This document shows positions 23,601 through 38,600 of a stretch of DNA of 64,000 nt, in pieces. A model generated the notes under the pieces. That model was given only the letters and a program-made list of their open reading frames with translations. It searched no databases and was not told where the DNA came from. This DNA comes from Nectonema munidae (lineage: Eukaryota > Nematomorpha > Nectonematoida > Nectonematidae). The stretch spans positions 124,001-188,000 of the forward strand of contig JAUIRK010000884.1 in assembly GCA_030549495.1 (NCBI GenBank). Direction: 5' to 3'. The translations under genes were made by a program, and so were the position numbers. Every line of letters begins with the position of its first letter. Within the stretch, counting starts at the first letter, position 1.

Positions 23601-26600
23601 TCTGGGGAGAATAAATTTGTGTTTAATCTTAAGATTCGACGTTTTCCTCAATTTTTTAAATAAAACATCTCTTTGCTTGATCAAAATACTCAAATCATTA
23701 GTGATCCAATCCGAGAGCTTGACATTATATTTATTGTTGGAAAAATGGCCAAACTTTTTGCTTGAAAGGGATTTAAAAATAATTTTGTTTATGAAGTTAG
23801 CAAGTAAAGTTTCAATCATAATACTTGTTAGAAAGGTGTGACAAATTATATGACGATGCCAGATGAGAAGATTTAGAATGAATAAAAAAATTGTTTTCAA
23901 ATTCACCATAAGGGATTGATTACCTTGGCTAAATTATATCTAATCAAAATAGGAAAGTGGTCAGACACTAGCGTTTCAGGTACAAAAGAAATAAGTAGAG
24001 AGATGTTAGATGAAACAAAAATGTTATCAAGGAGAGTGTTTGAAGAAGGATGAAATGATGAGAAATAAATTAGAGTCAGAGAGAGAGTATTTAAGAAATT
24101 GCATACTGCATCATAATCTAGTCTAGCAAGGAATAAAATTATCAAAAGAATTATGTCAGGTGGGTAGGGATCAAGACTCGTAAAAATGATTGAATATCTT
24201 CAGAAAGACGAGAAGGTAATCTGTAAAAATCGGAAAGATCATTATCAAAGAGAGCAATACAAGCAAACTCACGAGTATTAACATATAGAGCCTGATCCAA
24301 TTATTTTATAAACGAAGTCATCGTGTACAAAAAAAGCTAGGCCTCCGTGCTGGCTTATTAATTTAAAAAAGGAACATATGTTATAATGAGGTAAATTAAT
24401 CATTTGGAAACCACATTGACCTAACAAAGTTTCTTGGAGACAAAGGACTGTAAGAGGGTGCAAAGAACAGGAGTTGAAATGCTAAACTAAGATTTGGAGA
24501 GAAGAAAATCTAGAATTAAGAAGTTGCACATTTAAACTAAGAATAGTGCACTTGTTAAAGGATTCAGTGTGATCGAAGAAGATTGATAACCGTGATGAGT
24601 GAGGTTTAGTGAATTAGTATCAAGGGAGGTCAAGTTGAAAAAGCAGTAAAATTATATTTCATAAAACAAAGTGTTTTTAACAACAAAATTAACCTCTTTT
24701 TGAACACAAGGGCAAATATGAGGTGAGAATGGTGGTTAGCATTGCTAAGATTATACTTTTTACAATTATAACAGCAGAATGAACTAACATCTGAATGTTT
24801 ACAATCATTACTATTGTGGGAATCTGAACAATACTTATACGCACTGCTATTTTTACAATGAGAAGTTACATCACTGATCAAGGAGCAATTCGAGCAGTGT
24901 TTATAAATATCAATACTTCACACAATAAAAATGAACAAATAAATGAAAGTCATGCGTTGATGAATCTTAGGATTAATTTTATATGCAAATAAACGTTTAG
25001 ATTGACCTTTACATGTCTTGCAAAAAACTTTCTTAAGGTAAAGATAGTGGGGGTGTTTTCATCGAGAAAGCACAATTACGCTGCTTGTATCAAACTATGA
25101 GAAAATAGGTTTGATGGGGGATCGAACCCAAGACCTTGAGTTATCGAAACCCAGTACCTAACCAACCTTACTCACGCCCCCTTTTTTAAAAAAGTAGGAT
25201 AAACTTTACTGTTAATATTAACGCTCATCATTTGTTTCTCGAGAATAACTTTGCCAGCTTCTAGTGATTTTTGAATAGGAAAAGCAAAACGTAAGGGTTT
25301 TTTACATTACAAGATAAGATAGGGATGTTTTTGGATAATGTAGATTTATCCAAGAAGTTAACTTCTTCATTTACAGGAATGGATACCGTGAACGAATTAG
25401 CTTTCGAGGCCAAAGCATTAGAATAAGATTTAGTACATGAGGTGTGTTCAATCAAAAAATCAAGTTTATCATGATTTAACAATATCACTAAAATCATTCA
25501 TTCTTTTGTCAAAAACATTATTCATATGATTTTCAACAATGCCATTATGTTCTTTAGTTTTTTTATCAAGAACATTGCATGCTTACAAATATAGCGAATT
25601 GTAAAATTCATCTTAAATTTAACAAATTCTTCAGAAATCTCTTGACATTCAATGTAGAACCATTTATAACAAGAAAACCATTCAAGCATGTCTTTACAAT
25701 TTGTTCTACGACATAACTGACAAGACCAGTCAGAAGAGATATTTTTCTTTTTCATTATGAAGACGCCATTAAATAGTTGGATCAGATAGGTTTGTCTATG
25801 CTAGTGAGTTTGCTTAGGGTGATGCAGCTCAAAGCCCTGGTATGAAATTAGGCTTTCGCAATAAAAAAGATTCAAGCTTCTTACACTTATACAATGGATA
25901 GCAAAATAAGCCACACAATACTTGAAAAATACGAAAACGATTTTTTATCCGTTTAGCGAGCCGTTTACAGCATACGCCCAGACTTTCAATTTTAATCTTA
26001 GTATTCCATTGAAAAATTTTTTCAATAAAGTTCTTCTAAAGTGATCATAGTGTGTTATAGTTTTTGTTTGATTAATTTTCTCTTATAAACAGTTGAAAAA
26101 TGAAACAAAAAATATTGTAAAATATAGATTGTAATTTAAAAGTATTTTATGTTGATAACATAAATCTCCTAGCATAGAAGACAACTTTGAAAAATTCTTG
26201 TCAGAATGCAGAGCTTCTTGTTTTTGGTAGACAATCGAAACTTCATCCCTACAATTTCTGTGCCATTTCATGATTGATAGCACTTTATTTGGTAGATTTT
26301 TGAGTTGGGCAAAAATTTTCCCACATTTTTCGGCCAAGAGAGGAATGTGGAATACCACAATTTTTTTAATGTTTAAGTTTTAGCTAATGATATGATTGCA
26401 TTTTACATATCATCTTCTAAAGTAACATCAGTGTTGTGACGAGCAATGTCGAGATAAGTAACGCTTGGACGGCGTCAGATTTCCTTTTGATTCGCTTTAT
26501 CTACACTCGATTTGACGCCTGTCAATCAAAATACCTGTCAATTTATGCGTCCTGCCATGAGTTTTTTGTCCTAACTTCAAAGTTGTCTCTTCTTCAAAAT

Positions 26601-29600
26601 GTGAGTAACACAGCATCGCTTTTATGCTTCAAGGTTCTTAACATTGAAAATTTAGATACTTTCAGATAAAAGCACAACTTGATAGCTAGCCTTTTGAAAT
26701 AACTTTTTAGCTATTTATAGTTGTTTTATTTTTATTAGTTATTTATATTTCAGGTTAAAAAACATAAAATATCGGAAATCATATATTTGAACATTTTTAT
26801 ACGCCGTTCTTCTCGTTTTCTAAGCTCAAAAACGTTATCTTCCTCAAAAGTAGCATAATCAAAAGGAGTTCTATGTCTAAACAAATGAAACAAAGTAAAA
26901 TTACTTCAGGAATATGTCAAAGAATTGATTTTGGCGTAAAAGCGTATAGCTATATAAATAATTAACCCAATTGCGTATCATACATAAAAATCATCCAAAC
27001 GAAACCATGTTTTGAAATTAAGGTGATTCCTTCCGATAAGAGACTTCAAAAACGAAGCATAATAACTGGCAACGCAATGAAATACTTTGGCATTAAATCC
27101 AAGCATATATAAAATTAAAATGCAGACAAACAGTTTCTCAATTTGATAGCTTTAGTTTTAGCTCTTTTAATCGCTTTTTGAACTTTCATAGATAAAAACA
27201 AGTTTCACACTTAAATTAGTATTTTCTTTAGCATCACCTTTCGGATCACATGAAACTACGTATATTTCTAAGATTAAAGTTTTTACGGTACTTCCGAGTT
27301 TTTGGAGACTTAAAATGGAAAAAACACATGGAACTTTGATAACCACTGAGCTATGCAATCAGAAATGACCCCGAAGCAGTCAGCTCTTGATTTTTAACGA
27401 GAAGATAATGCTAGTATTTGTCGTTTATTATTGAAGGATATCAATAATACAGAATTATGTAACAAAATGACGTATACAACATTCTTCCAAATTATTTGTT
27501 TCCATTACAAAACTAAAATATTTAAAAAAGATCGTTTTGGCCAAAAGATTATTTTATCTTTATGTTAATGTTCAATACAACCATAAATTAATAACTAATG
27601 TTTTATTTTGCTAAACTTACATAATTCTATCATTTTCCATACAAGATCACAAATGCTTTGCATTCTACATATACGTATATACTACATGGAGGGGGCGTGA
27701 GTAAGGTAGGTTAGATACTGGGTTTCGATAACTCAACATCTTGGGTTCGATTCCGCATCAAGACTACTTTCCTCATAGTTGGATACAAGCGGTGCATGTG
27801 CCTTCTCGTTGAAAACATCCCACGGTACCTTTAGCGTCACTACTTCCGAATATTTTGTTGTCTCTCTATAGTCTTGTATGTCTAGCTTTTGTATTGTATC
27901 TAAAATATGTTACTACAAAATATTTGTCGAAAATACTCCATTGCTCTTTGTTGGGTGGAAAAACTTAGTAATGCCCTCTATTAAGACAATGTCTCTATTA
28001 AAAATCATATATAGACATTCACTCGCAATCAACAATTATCCCTCGGAAGAACTACCCCTAGAAGTGGTATAATTAAACATAATGTCTAAAACTAACTACA
28101 AATAATTTTTTTAACTAGTTAGCCAACTAGATAAAATCCATTATTAATCTCACTAACCCATCCAAATGGTATCATTTGTCTGGACATATGGCTGAACCAT
28201 CGTCGAATTAAGTTTCATTCTTAAGGTTATATTGAACGTAGGTTTAAAGTTGAGAGTTTTCTTTAAAATTTGACATATAATTTTGGATTTGGAAATTCAT
28301 GTATCTTTCATTAGGCAAGTTTTATGAGTATTGATTTTGATGAACCGTAACTAGAGATTTTTTCATGGAAAAGAAATTGAGAGATCTAGTTAAATTGTGA
28401 TTAAAATTAAAAAAATATTCCCAAACTTTAGTTGTGTCTGAAAGACTTTTCCACCTACGAAAGTTTCCATCGCAAAAAATAGACCGAGATAAATTTGCAA
28501 AAGCATTCATTGTTGTCATTTAGAAGATACAATAGAACTTTGAAATAAAAATTCATTTTTCACATTCACAATTTTTAATATAATGTTTTTTAATATTTGC
28601 TCAAGTTTTTTTTAGAGTGATTTAATTTTACAAATATTTATAAATACTTTTCATTTTTATTAGTTAATTAATTCTCGCACATTTATAGAAGTAATTGAGA
28701 TAAAATCCGAAAAGAGAAATTTAAGAGAGTCTAACTCTCCGAGATATTCAGCCCTTGGCGTCTGACATCACGATTTATATTTTGAAAGGAGCTTTTATTA
28801 CGTTTGCATGGATGAAAAAAACCGCAACATGGACAACGGTCATACGATTTTTCAGTTCGTCAACAGCAATGGTGGATGGAGCTTCTTCTCTACCATGAAC
28901 AAAGTGGATTGGGACTTTTCAAGCACATTCATCTCCTACTTCTCAAACTTCAGGGACTTGTTCCTCTTCTTCGACATGCACTTTCTTAAAAACTTCAGAA
29001 ATACAAACACTGTTGAAGTAAGTTGATTTTCTTCACTCAAACAAAGAACTTGCCAAGCAAGCACCATAGAATCTAGGGCAATGACCGCTTCCCCCTGGAT
29101 AATTCCCCCTAAGAAGAGTTAACCCCAAATCTACTTAAACTTTAAATTCATTTTAAGTTAAATTTTTTTCCCTTTTGTGAAGCAACTTAGAAGCCTTAAA
29201 CAGGATGGAATTTGTTAGAAGCTCTAATTGATAAGAAAGACTGTTGCAAGATGGATATACAATATGCTAAACGGAAAGACTTGGCTAATAATGGTTTTGT
29301 TTCTTTTGAAGGAGAGGACAAAAGAAAAAATAAAGCAAAATTGAAGCTGCTAACCCGATCCAGAGGGCAACATGCACCCAACCATGCAGAAGAAAGAGCG
29401 CAGCGAGTGCTCTCTCGGGCTTTTGGAAGCAGGGATGAAGAAAGAAGAGCAAATCCAGTTCGAATCCTTTAGAGTGAGCTACAGGTTGGTCTCGCTCACC
29501 GCCATTCCCTTTGAATGCCCAAGAACTTGTTTTAACAGACGAGCATACAAAAACCCAAGACTTCCTTTTTTCAACCTGGGCCAATTGAAAAACGATTCGC

Positions 29601-32600
29601 AGGGGGCTAATTGTGCATGGAATGCAATTCTAATAATACCGTCGCCATATGGGTGTGTGGATTTTGTGATTAAATAGCGTAAATGAAAGGTAATGATGCT
29701 CAGTTGTTTTTGAGCAGGATAATCCGACGATATCTCTTGAAAAGCAGATTTTTTGAAACTTTCCCTGTGATTCACTTCCTTGCAAAGGAAATTATCACTC
29801 ATTTTCAAATAAAATGTCTTTCATTTGACTGACAGATTACGCCAATAATGGGATGGCGTCGATAACAACACTTATTAACTAAATCAAAATATTTGGAAGA
29901 CGCCACAGTAATTGACCCCTCAAAATGTTAAGTTGAGAAGTGGGGTGGATAAGTTTGGCAATTACCGCGTTAGATGCTCAAAGGTATAGGGTGGCATATT
30001 TTGGGTTTTCTAACTAATATAATGCACAATTTCGAGAATAAAACAAATGTAATTGCAATACGATACATGTATATGATTATAATATAACTAAATGAAGCAA
30101 ACAAATATAAATGACTTTTTATTTTCAAGAACTCTTTTTACTTTTGAAAATGTTTGGATGAATTTGCTTTGGATAAAGCAGCCAATTCAGAAAGAAATTT
30201 AGCATTTTTAGTTTTGTCTCTCCTTGCAATTCTAATTCATTTTTTCCATTGTAACTAGAATGAGAAAAAACAAAGTAGAATTGCCAAAATATTTTTGTGT
30301 ATTATTCATGTGTTGTAAGACTTTTTTTATTTAGCACTCAAGTAAGAATTTATTGAGATAAAGAAAACGCAGACTCTAAAATCTCAATATGAAAAAAGGG
30401 AGATTCGTTATGAGAACTCCAAATATCAAAATTATGAAATAAAAGAGTAGACATTTTGAATGAGCTCACAACTGCTCAAAGTTTACAATAAAATTTGATG
30501 TGTTTTGTACATTCGGATTTATTATTGAGATTTCTAATTATTGTTATTAAACTAAATTTTGTTGCAAAAGAAATGAAACAACACTTGCAATTATATCCTT
30601 CACTCAAATATTAAAAATATCATTTCTCAAATATCCTATTTTGTTCCTTTATAACTTTGAAAACTTGAAGTCATTCTCTCGACAAAATTTTATTTCTTTT
30701 TTAAGCTTTTTTTATTGTTAAATTATTGTTTGCTCTGTTATATAAAATTTCGATCATATTTAGAATGTCTTATAAATCAGGGCGAGGAAAAATTGACCCA
30801 AAAAATTGGAAAAAATTGACTTTTACTCAGGGAAAAAATTGACTTTATTGACTTTTTAAAGTTTCATTGAATTGAACAACTATGAACACTTTAGAGAAAG
30901 TATTGAAAATTATTTCAAAGAATCCATGACTTTGTAATACAACAACATATAATTAATGACATTTTCTGATTTAAAATTTGATCATTTTCTAGCAGTTTTT
31001 TCAGTTTAGAAAAAGATCTTTCTACTTTTAAATTTAAAACTTGACAATTTTGTAATTTGGGATAAGTACTGCAAGAGATTTGAGAGTTTTCCATATTCAT
31101 GATTTTATTGATTTCATTTTATTTGAATCTATTTTCAAGATAACTTTTAACGCCACATTCGTCTTAAATGAAATAATGTAAGTGAAGGCATCTTCGACTG
31201 AAAAAGTCTCTATGTTCACTTTTTCCGACTAAATCAATGAATCGTGAATATTCTCTAATTATTATTGTTAGCAAGTTTTTACACAGATTTTCTTTTTTTA
31301 ACAATTTTTTGAAATTTGGCAATAAAATTCCATCATCTTCATCATTAATTTCTTCACTGTTGGAAGATTTTAATGAAAATATTTTGCTGCTTGCAACCAA
31401 TTCGTCAATTTCGTTACAATTGGAACTGAAATGTTGCCGATAGGTTTGAAAAGAGAACGTCTTTCTATTACTAATTTTGAATGATTTAATGCCGGTAATC
31501 TACAATTTTGCAGGATAACTTAACTTTTAATGTAAACTTGTGTAAAAGATGTGAAAAACATGCAATGATAAAAAAGTTTTGGAATAAAATTCCATAACTT
31601 TTGCAGCGGGTATATCATATGTAACCGCGTTTGTCAACAAAAAAAATTTGTCTTACAAAAAACTTCTTCATGTTTAACCTCAGTCAGGCAAACTTTACAG
31701 TAAAACCTTTTATTAGATGAAAAAAGCCCAACTACTGCGGAAGTGTTGATATAAAGAAGAAATCTTGTATGTATCGCTTATAACATTTTTAGGCACATTG
31801 AATCAAAAAGTGTTAAATATAAAAATTGACTTTATTTACCTAAACTCGAAAAATTGACTTTAATTGACTTAAAAATTTGAAATTAGTTCAAAAAATTTTA
31901 GACTAAATAAGTAAAGATCTTCTTCAAAGAGTTTTTGCTAAACCGAAATAAAAGTTGACTTTATTGACTTTTACTCGCCCTGCAGTTATAATAAATATCA
32001 ATATAATAGTAGAAATGACAAATTTAAATTGCTCAAATTTAATTACAAACTAAAACAGTTAAACAAAGGCTCGCTAAAATTTTTGAATTTTATTTTCTCA
32101 GTCGTCGGTATCATATCCAAGGGAAGAATTTTCTTGCAAAACTGGACAGGTGAGAAGGATGCCACAATCGAGAATCGAAGGTGGGACGATGGCCACGCTT
32201 CAATCACTAGTGTCATCTGCCCCCTCATTTAATTAGATTTTTGTCCTTCTCATTTTGAACTCAAAGGTATAAATTGTATTGTTCCTTTGCAGTAATTTCT
32301 AACCTATAACACTTCTAGTAAATGCCTTCTTTAGGATTTAGCTATCGACCCATCCACTAGTCCAGTTGGACTCACCACAGAAAGATATTGGCTTCCCATC
32401 TAAAAATATGACCATATCGAAGATATATGTATAATTTTATACAAATATTGGGAAGCAAATTTAGTGATTTATATTAATTTTTGCACAAAATTTTAACTGG
32501 TTTATCCATTTTTCCATTTGCATAACATTTCATTCAAGAAATTAAACACAAGACTTTAGTTTTCTTTGGGGCCGTGAGTAAGGTTAGTTAGATACTGGGT

Positions 32601-35600
32601 TTCGATAACTCAAAGTCTTGGGTTTGATCCCCTTCAAGTCTAATTTCTTGATAGTTCGATACAAGCGGCGCAATTCTGCCTTCTCGATGGAAACACCCTA
32701 CTGCGCCTTTACCTTTCCTTAACAATACTTTCTTTCCGGCCCGTCCCACTAACAAACCGATAAAAATGCCTCAATGAAGGCTTGCACGCAGTGAACATAT
32801 ATCCCACGTCCACGTTTATCCTCTTTCGTTAGGTAGGGCATGGATAAGCCCAGCTGTTATTAGTGAACAAACAACACACACTCGTCACTACTTGAAGGAT
32901 CAGCTTGCGTTTTCATTTAGCTTCACTTTTTAGACTTTAATCGTTCCGACTGGTGGCGTCTTTCTCAGCATCACTGAAGAACATCTAAACGAAGTAAGAC
33001 GCTTTGCTTCTTCCATCCATTTATGTGTGTATATTATGTATGCTTAGATCAGAAACACCCGAGTGGGCCATGTGTGCAATGCTTTTCTGCAAAAATAGAT
33101 TATATAAAGGCCTTTGCAACGAACTTACACCAAGACCAACTTCGCATTTCCAACTCGGCCCATAGTCCCATCAACTCGGACCAGTAGTGCAAGTATAAAA
33201 AATGTTCAAATAACTTAATAAATAAGCAACTGTGTAACAACGTGACGCGCCAAGATGGGGCGGAGGGAAGTAGTGCGCAGAATTGATATTTATCAATATA
33301 TCACCAAAAAATCGAATGCTTAAATCGTTTTAGACTTAAAGAATGTAGTCTTGCTTGGCTGCCCTTTTTATTCACATTTTCCAAGTTATGTTTTGGGCGT
33401 TTTGAAGTGTTTTTTGAAATTTTGAGGGGAGGCAAAATTAGCTTCCGTAATGCAAAACATTAGAGATGAATAAACAGAATTCAAATATAGCGAGACATTT
33501 AGTGTTAGTTTGAAGGGTTTATTAAAGGTCGAACGACGGTTGGAAATGTCGCTGGAAACAGTAAAGAAACTTAATGGGAGTATACAATTACTGAATATAT
33601 GACAGTTTTTCTATCATAAACAGCGAAATTAAGTAAGCACTTCATATAACTTCATAGATAAAAATAGAAATACACAGCGATCATTTCGGGTACAGTTTTG
33701 TGATGCACAGGGACCAAATGGTTTTTTCTTGATGTGAGATTTGCAAGATGAAATACAAGGGAAGTTTGAGATCGTGTTCACGAAGCAATTAGGCGAAGCA
33801 CTGCCGGAGGAGGAAAGACGGTAAAATGAAGTCGTCGTAAATTATTATTAAAACGAGAAGATTTGAAGTGAATATATGAGGGTGTGACTTGGCTCTCAAA
33901 GTACAGGGAAGACTATGACTTAGGGAATAAAAATAGACATCACATATGATTTACTGAAAGCGAGATAGAAAGATACCAGAATGAAGCTCAAAAGCTATAC
34001 TCATCTAAAAGTAATTAAAATGTGTTCCTTGTTTATCTTATCATTTTCATTCAAACATTCTGCAACATGACAATAGAAATAGAGTTAATGTCTATACTGC
34101 GTGCATTTTCAAAAATGTTCTCCTAATACACACTTTTCATTCCTAAAGACAAAGATATTTTTTAAACGCTAGCTTATTCCAAACACTAAATGCCTACTTC
34201 TTTCATCTATGCAACATTCACTACAAATTTGATAAATTATGTTATATACAAGATTTTTAGAAGAGCATCTAAAGGTATTCAATTAATTTTTCAGTGTTAC
34301 TGATAAAGTTTATCTCAATGTTAAGACTTCTAACTTCTTTTCAATGAAGGTGTTTATTTTTTCATTAAAAAAAAGTTTTTTTCTGGCTTAAACAAAAATC
34401 GAATAAATTCAATAAGTTTCTAGTCGAAAATTTCGTTGTTGTTTATGATAGTTTTGTCAATTGTAATAGAAAAAGGTCATTTTGATGGATTTTAGACGTA
34501 TTAGCTTTGTCGGCTCAAGCGAAGTTACTTGACCAAAGTTAAATTGTTGAATTACAAAAAGGTGTCCTTATCATCTAAAAGACTCTTTTATTCACACTAA
34601 AGGAAAAAGATGGTCTAACTCAATTTAGATTTCAAAATTATCTTGATAGTGAATAAATCTGCACATATTGGCATTCGTGAGACTTTTGATAACTCTGAAC
34701 GTTTCAAAATTTTCAGATATCCTATCCTCAAATGATAATTGTAATCCCAGCTGCTAAGCTATAGGTTTAAAGATTTTCCATTTACAAATGCTTTATCTTC
34801 CATTTAGTCAAGATACATACTTCTCTTTTCAATTTGTTTTTAAGTCGCTTCTTCTCTCACACTAATCTTCAAAATATTTATAATGCATTTTCTTTTTCTT
34901 TTTTTAAATAAATATTTCAAACGGAACATGATTGCAGAAAGTGTTATAAGTCAAAATATATATATAAAAAAATTATATTTGTACTATATAAGCAATATAT
35001 AAAAAATTGTTTAAAGAAATCATTTTTTTGGAAAAAAAAGATTTTTGGGCATACGCACCACTAATTCGATTGACACTTTCGGATATTTTTACTGTATTAG
35101 CCAAAATGAAGTACAAAAACAAAATACGCATAGTCGATTTTTATAAAAAAATATATTTCTAATTTGAAAGATATCTTTAGAGAGAATTTCATTCCTAATC
35201 AAAATTTTGATTGACAATTTTCAATCAAGTAGTGATTTTTATTAATAAAATTATAGATATAAAAGGGTTATGCACTTGAAACTGTATGAAAATATAAATT
35301 TTCAAAAATTTATAAAAAGGTATAGGATTTTTGTTTTGAAAATTTGGCTAAATGCATAAGAAAATTTTTATATAATTATAAACTCAATCCAATAAAACAA
35401 TGATTCTAATCAAAAATATGCAAACTTTGATTTCCTCATTTTTTGTTGGCCACGTTCTTATATTCTAATTGCAAAAATTGAGTAGAGAAATGAAATTTAC
35501 ATGTTCGCTTTAGTATAAAATATCTATACTTTTTTTAAATACGTGTGAATCTTTTCCGAGATGATTTTCATGCATAAAACTAAAAACTTAATAACATAAT

Positions 35601-38600
35601 GTTTGAATGAATTTGCGAATTAGCCATTCTTTGCAATGGTCATTTGTTCTGATTTTTACATCAAAAAGCACCCTATATTTTTTCATCAAACATCTTTAAA
35701 CATACATCTTCAAAATAATTAAAAAACGTTCCATTCCAGCAAAACCCGACATTACATCTTTCATTTTGAGTTAAGAAGATTTAATATTAAAAAATGATGG
35801 AGGGAATGCATCAGATATATATTTGGTATAAATTTTAGAAGTTACTTGATTGTGCGGGAGGAGCTAAAGCCATAGCCATAGCCATTTTAAAACATTTTTT
35901 AAAATTAGATCATTTTTAGACTTATTAGCTTAACCTAAACTTACAAACTATCTTTTTGAATATAGCTTGGCAAAATTGTAATAACAACCTTTGAAAGAGC
36001 TCCTTGGAAAAACTAAAAGTAAAAATAAATAAAAAATACTTTTTTGGTGGAATGTTCAAAGTCACCTTAACTTCACTGAATAAAAGAAAACAAAATTCGT
36101 AATCAGAAACGTTACCTGTGCGATTCAGTTTTCTTCTCTCGTAAAAATGAACAAAGAACGAATTTGATTTGCATTGTAAAAATGTGAACGCTAAAAATTT
36201 GATAAAAATACGGAGACTTTTTGAACGTGGTATCTTGATGTCTTTCATCAAAATTAAATTTAAATCTTTCTAAAATTTGAAAGTCAATATTTTGCGGCCC
36301 TGGTTCTCTCTTTTTGTTATATCAGATTTTCCACAATATTGTTTCTTTTGATGGAAGCAAACTACGTTTGTTCGGTGAAACCTTATAAATATTATCTCTA
36401 AATATAAATGACTAAAATAAAGTGTTTTAATCTTATATATTTTAGATGTAGGCTTATTTAAATCTATCTCTTCTTTTTTATTAGCTCCTTGATCTTTGAT
36501 TTAGTCAATTAATTTGTTTGTTTTTACTTTTAAATACAAGATGTTTGGAGATTCAAGAAGTTCCTAGAAACTTCTTTCTCAAGCATTTATACAAATAACT
36601 ACTTCTTTTTTCGATAAAAAGAAGAGAGACTACACTGTAAAAAATGTGTTTAGAATCTAAACACAAAACTAAACACGTAAAATGTCACAGATTTTGAACA
36701 CCTAAAAATCTAAACATGTTTCAAATCTAAACACCTAAACACAATTTTTAGAATGGTATTTAAACACCTAAACATCTCTAAAACTATTACACCTAAACAT
36801 CTTGATTCTAGACACGTTTAACATGATAGTGTTTAGTTTATATTGAAAAATAGAGTGAAACACACAAAAACAAACATCATTTAACGTCAATTTTTTTCCG
36901 AGACCTCAGCCCTAGACGTGTCTATACCAACACACTAATATGGCAGAACCTTTTTTGGAGATTGTGCATTTCTTGATTGAATCCCCTTCCTATCATTAAC
37001 CATTGGCTTTGTGTAAGGTTTCTAGATTTTTCTTATGGAATGAATGGGGATCTAACCCGACACTTCTATACCACAAGCCTATATAGGCTTCTATAGAAAT
37101 GCATCACTATAGATCATAGCGCACCCATTTGAAACACACAGTTATCATAAAATACACTAAATAGCAAGGGGACAATTACATAGAACTTCAAGAAACTAAT
37201 AAAACATCACTATGAAATTTTTAAAGTGGTCATTCAAAACAAGAAATAAAAACAACAATCAATATATACTATGTATTTATCACACTAGAATATAAAAAAA
37301 TTAAAAACAATAAATCCATAAATTGAGCAAGAAATATTAAATTTTATTTTATAAATGGCTTTATTAATGTATTTTATAGAAAATTTTAATATATACAGAA
37401 AAAATAAAAAAAAACTAAAAAAGAACATGCATAAAGGTTGAATTTTTTATAACCATTCGGTATAACTTTTTTCAAATTTGATCAAATTTGATCCTTTGAA
37501 AAAAGGAAAGTCATCATTTAATACATGTTTTTGTAAAAATCCTAAAGTTTGAAAACTTTTAGGATAACATAAATCAAAAACATAATAGGTCTTCAATAAA
37601 AATATCATCGCCTTCTTTATTTTTGAATCTACATGATAGGAAATTCCGTCTCCAACTATGTAAATGGCACGTATTTCATTATTTTTCAAAATGATCATTC
37701 TCGGAGAGCTTCCTATTTTTGATGTAGTATCAAATGGACTATTCTAAAAAAACAATGCTTATTTTTGTTATATAACGTATAAATTTATGCTTACATCAAC
37801 AACAGTGAAGAGTTTTTCATTTGATGAGCTTTTAGATGATAAAAAGGATATTTTTTTCTCAAGCTTTATTAAAATTTCAAAATCTCTTAAGTTTTTGTCT
37901 TTGAAAACTTCAAAGTCAAAAATTCTCACTAATTTTTCCACAGTTTCTTCAAATTTTTTATTAATTTCGTCTTCAATTAATTCAGGTTTTAATAGAGCAA
38001 ATTCTTTTTCAACCTAAAAAAAGGAAAATCAAATATTCAGATGCAAAGAAAACTAACAAGTTTACCAATTTTAAGTTTTCTAGAAAAGGAAATTTATTTA
38101 TAACTTCCTTAAGACCAACTGGTAAGTTCTTTATAGTATTTCTTCGCTCAAAAAAGAAATTTCTTGGGCAAGATATAAAGCCGCAAAATCTTGATCTTGA
38201 AAATTTTGCTCCACTTGTTCACTCAATAATTTAAGGGCATCTGATGATGACATTTCATTTTGATTTTCTTCTAGAAGACAAAAAATGCAAAAACAAAAAA
38301 TAGAAAAAAAGTAATAACTTACGATATATTTCACTAGCTACGAATTGTGAACTCTTTTTCTTTTTCTTCGTATTTTGTCCCGAAAGTTTTTTCTTATTCC
38401 ACTTCCACCTTATATTTCGCACTTTTTGCGAGAGTTTCTTATTAAAGTATGCCTAAAACACGACAATATTTAAAAAAAAATACTAAAAATCATATTTACC
38501 CATGGGGATCTTCCATATGGAAAAGAAATACACGGATACATAGAATAAAGCATTTTTCCTAAATAGTTGTAATCTTCCTTTTTTTTGAATTCTTCCATTG

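Noticed and set aside
33101-33200. TATATAAAGG on the + strand as the start of a gene
   Set aside because: No open frame or splice pair follows; kept only as a remark in the region entry.
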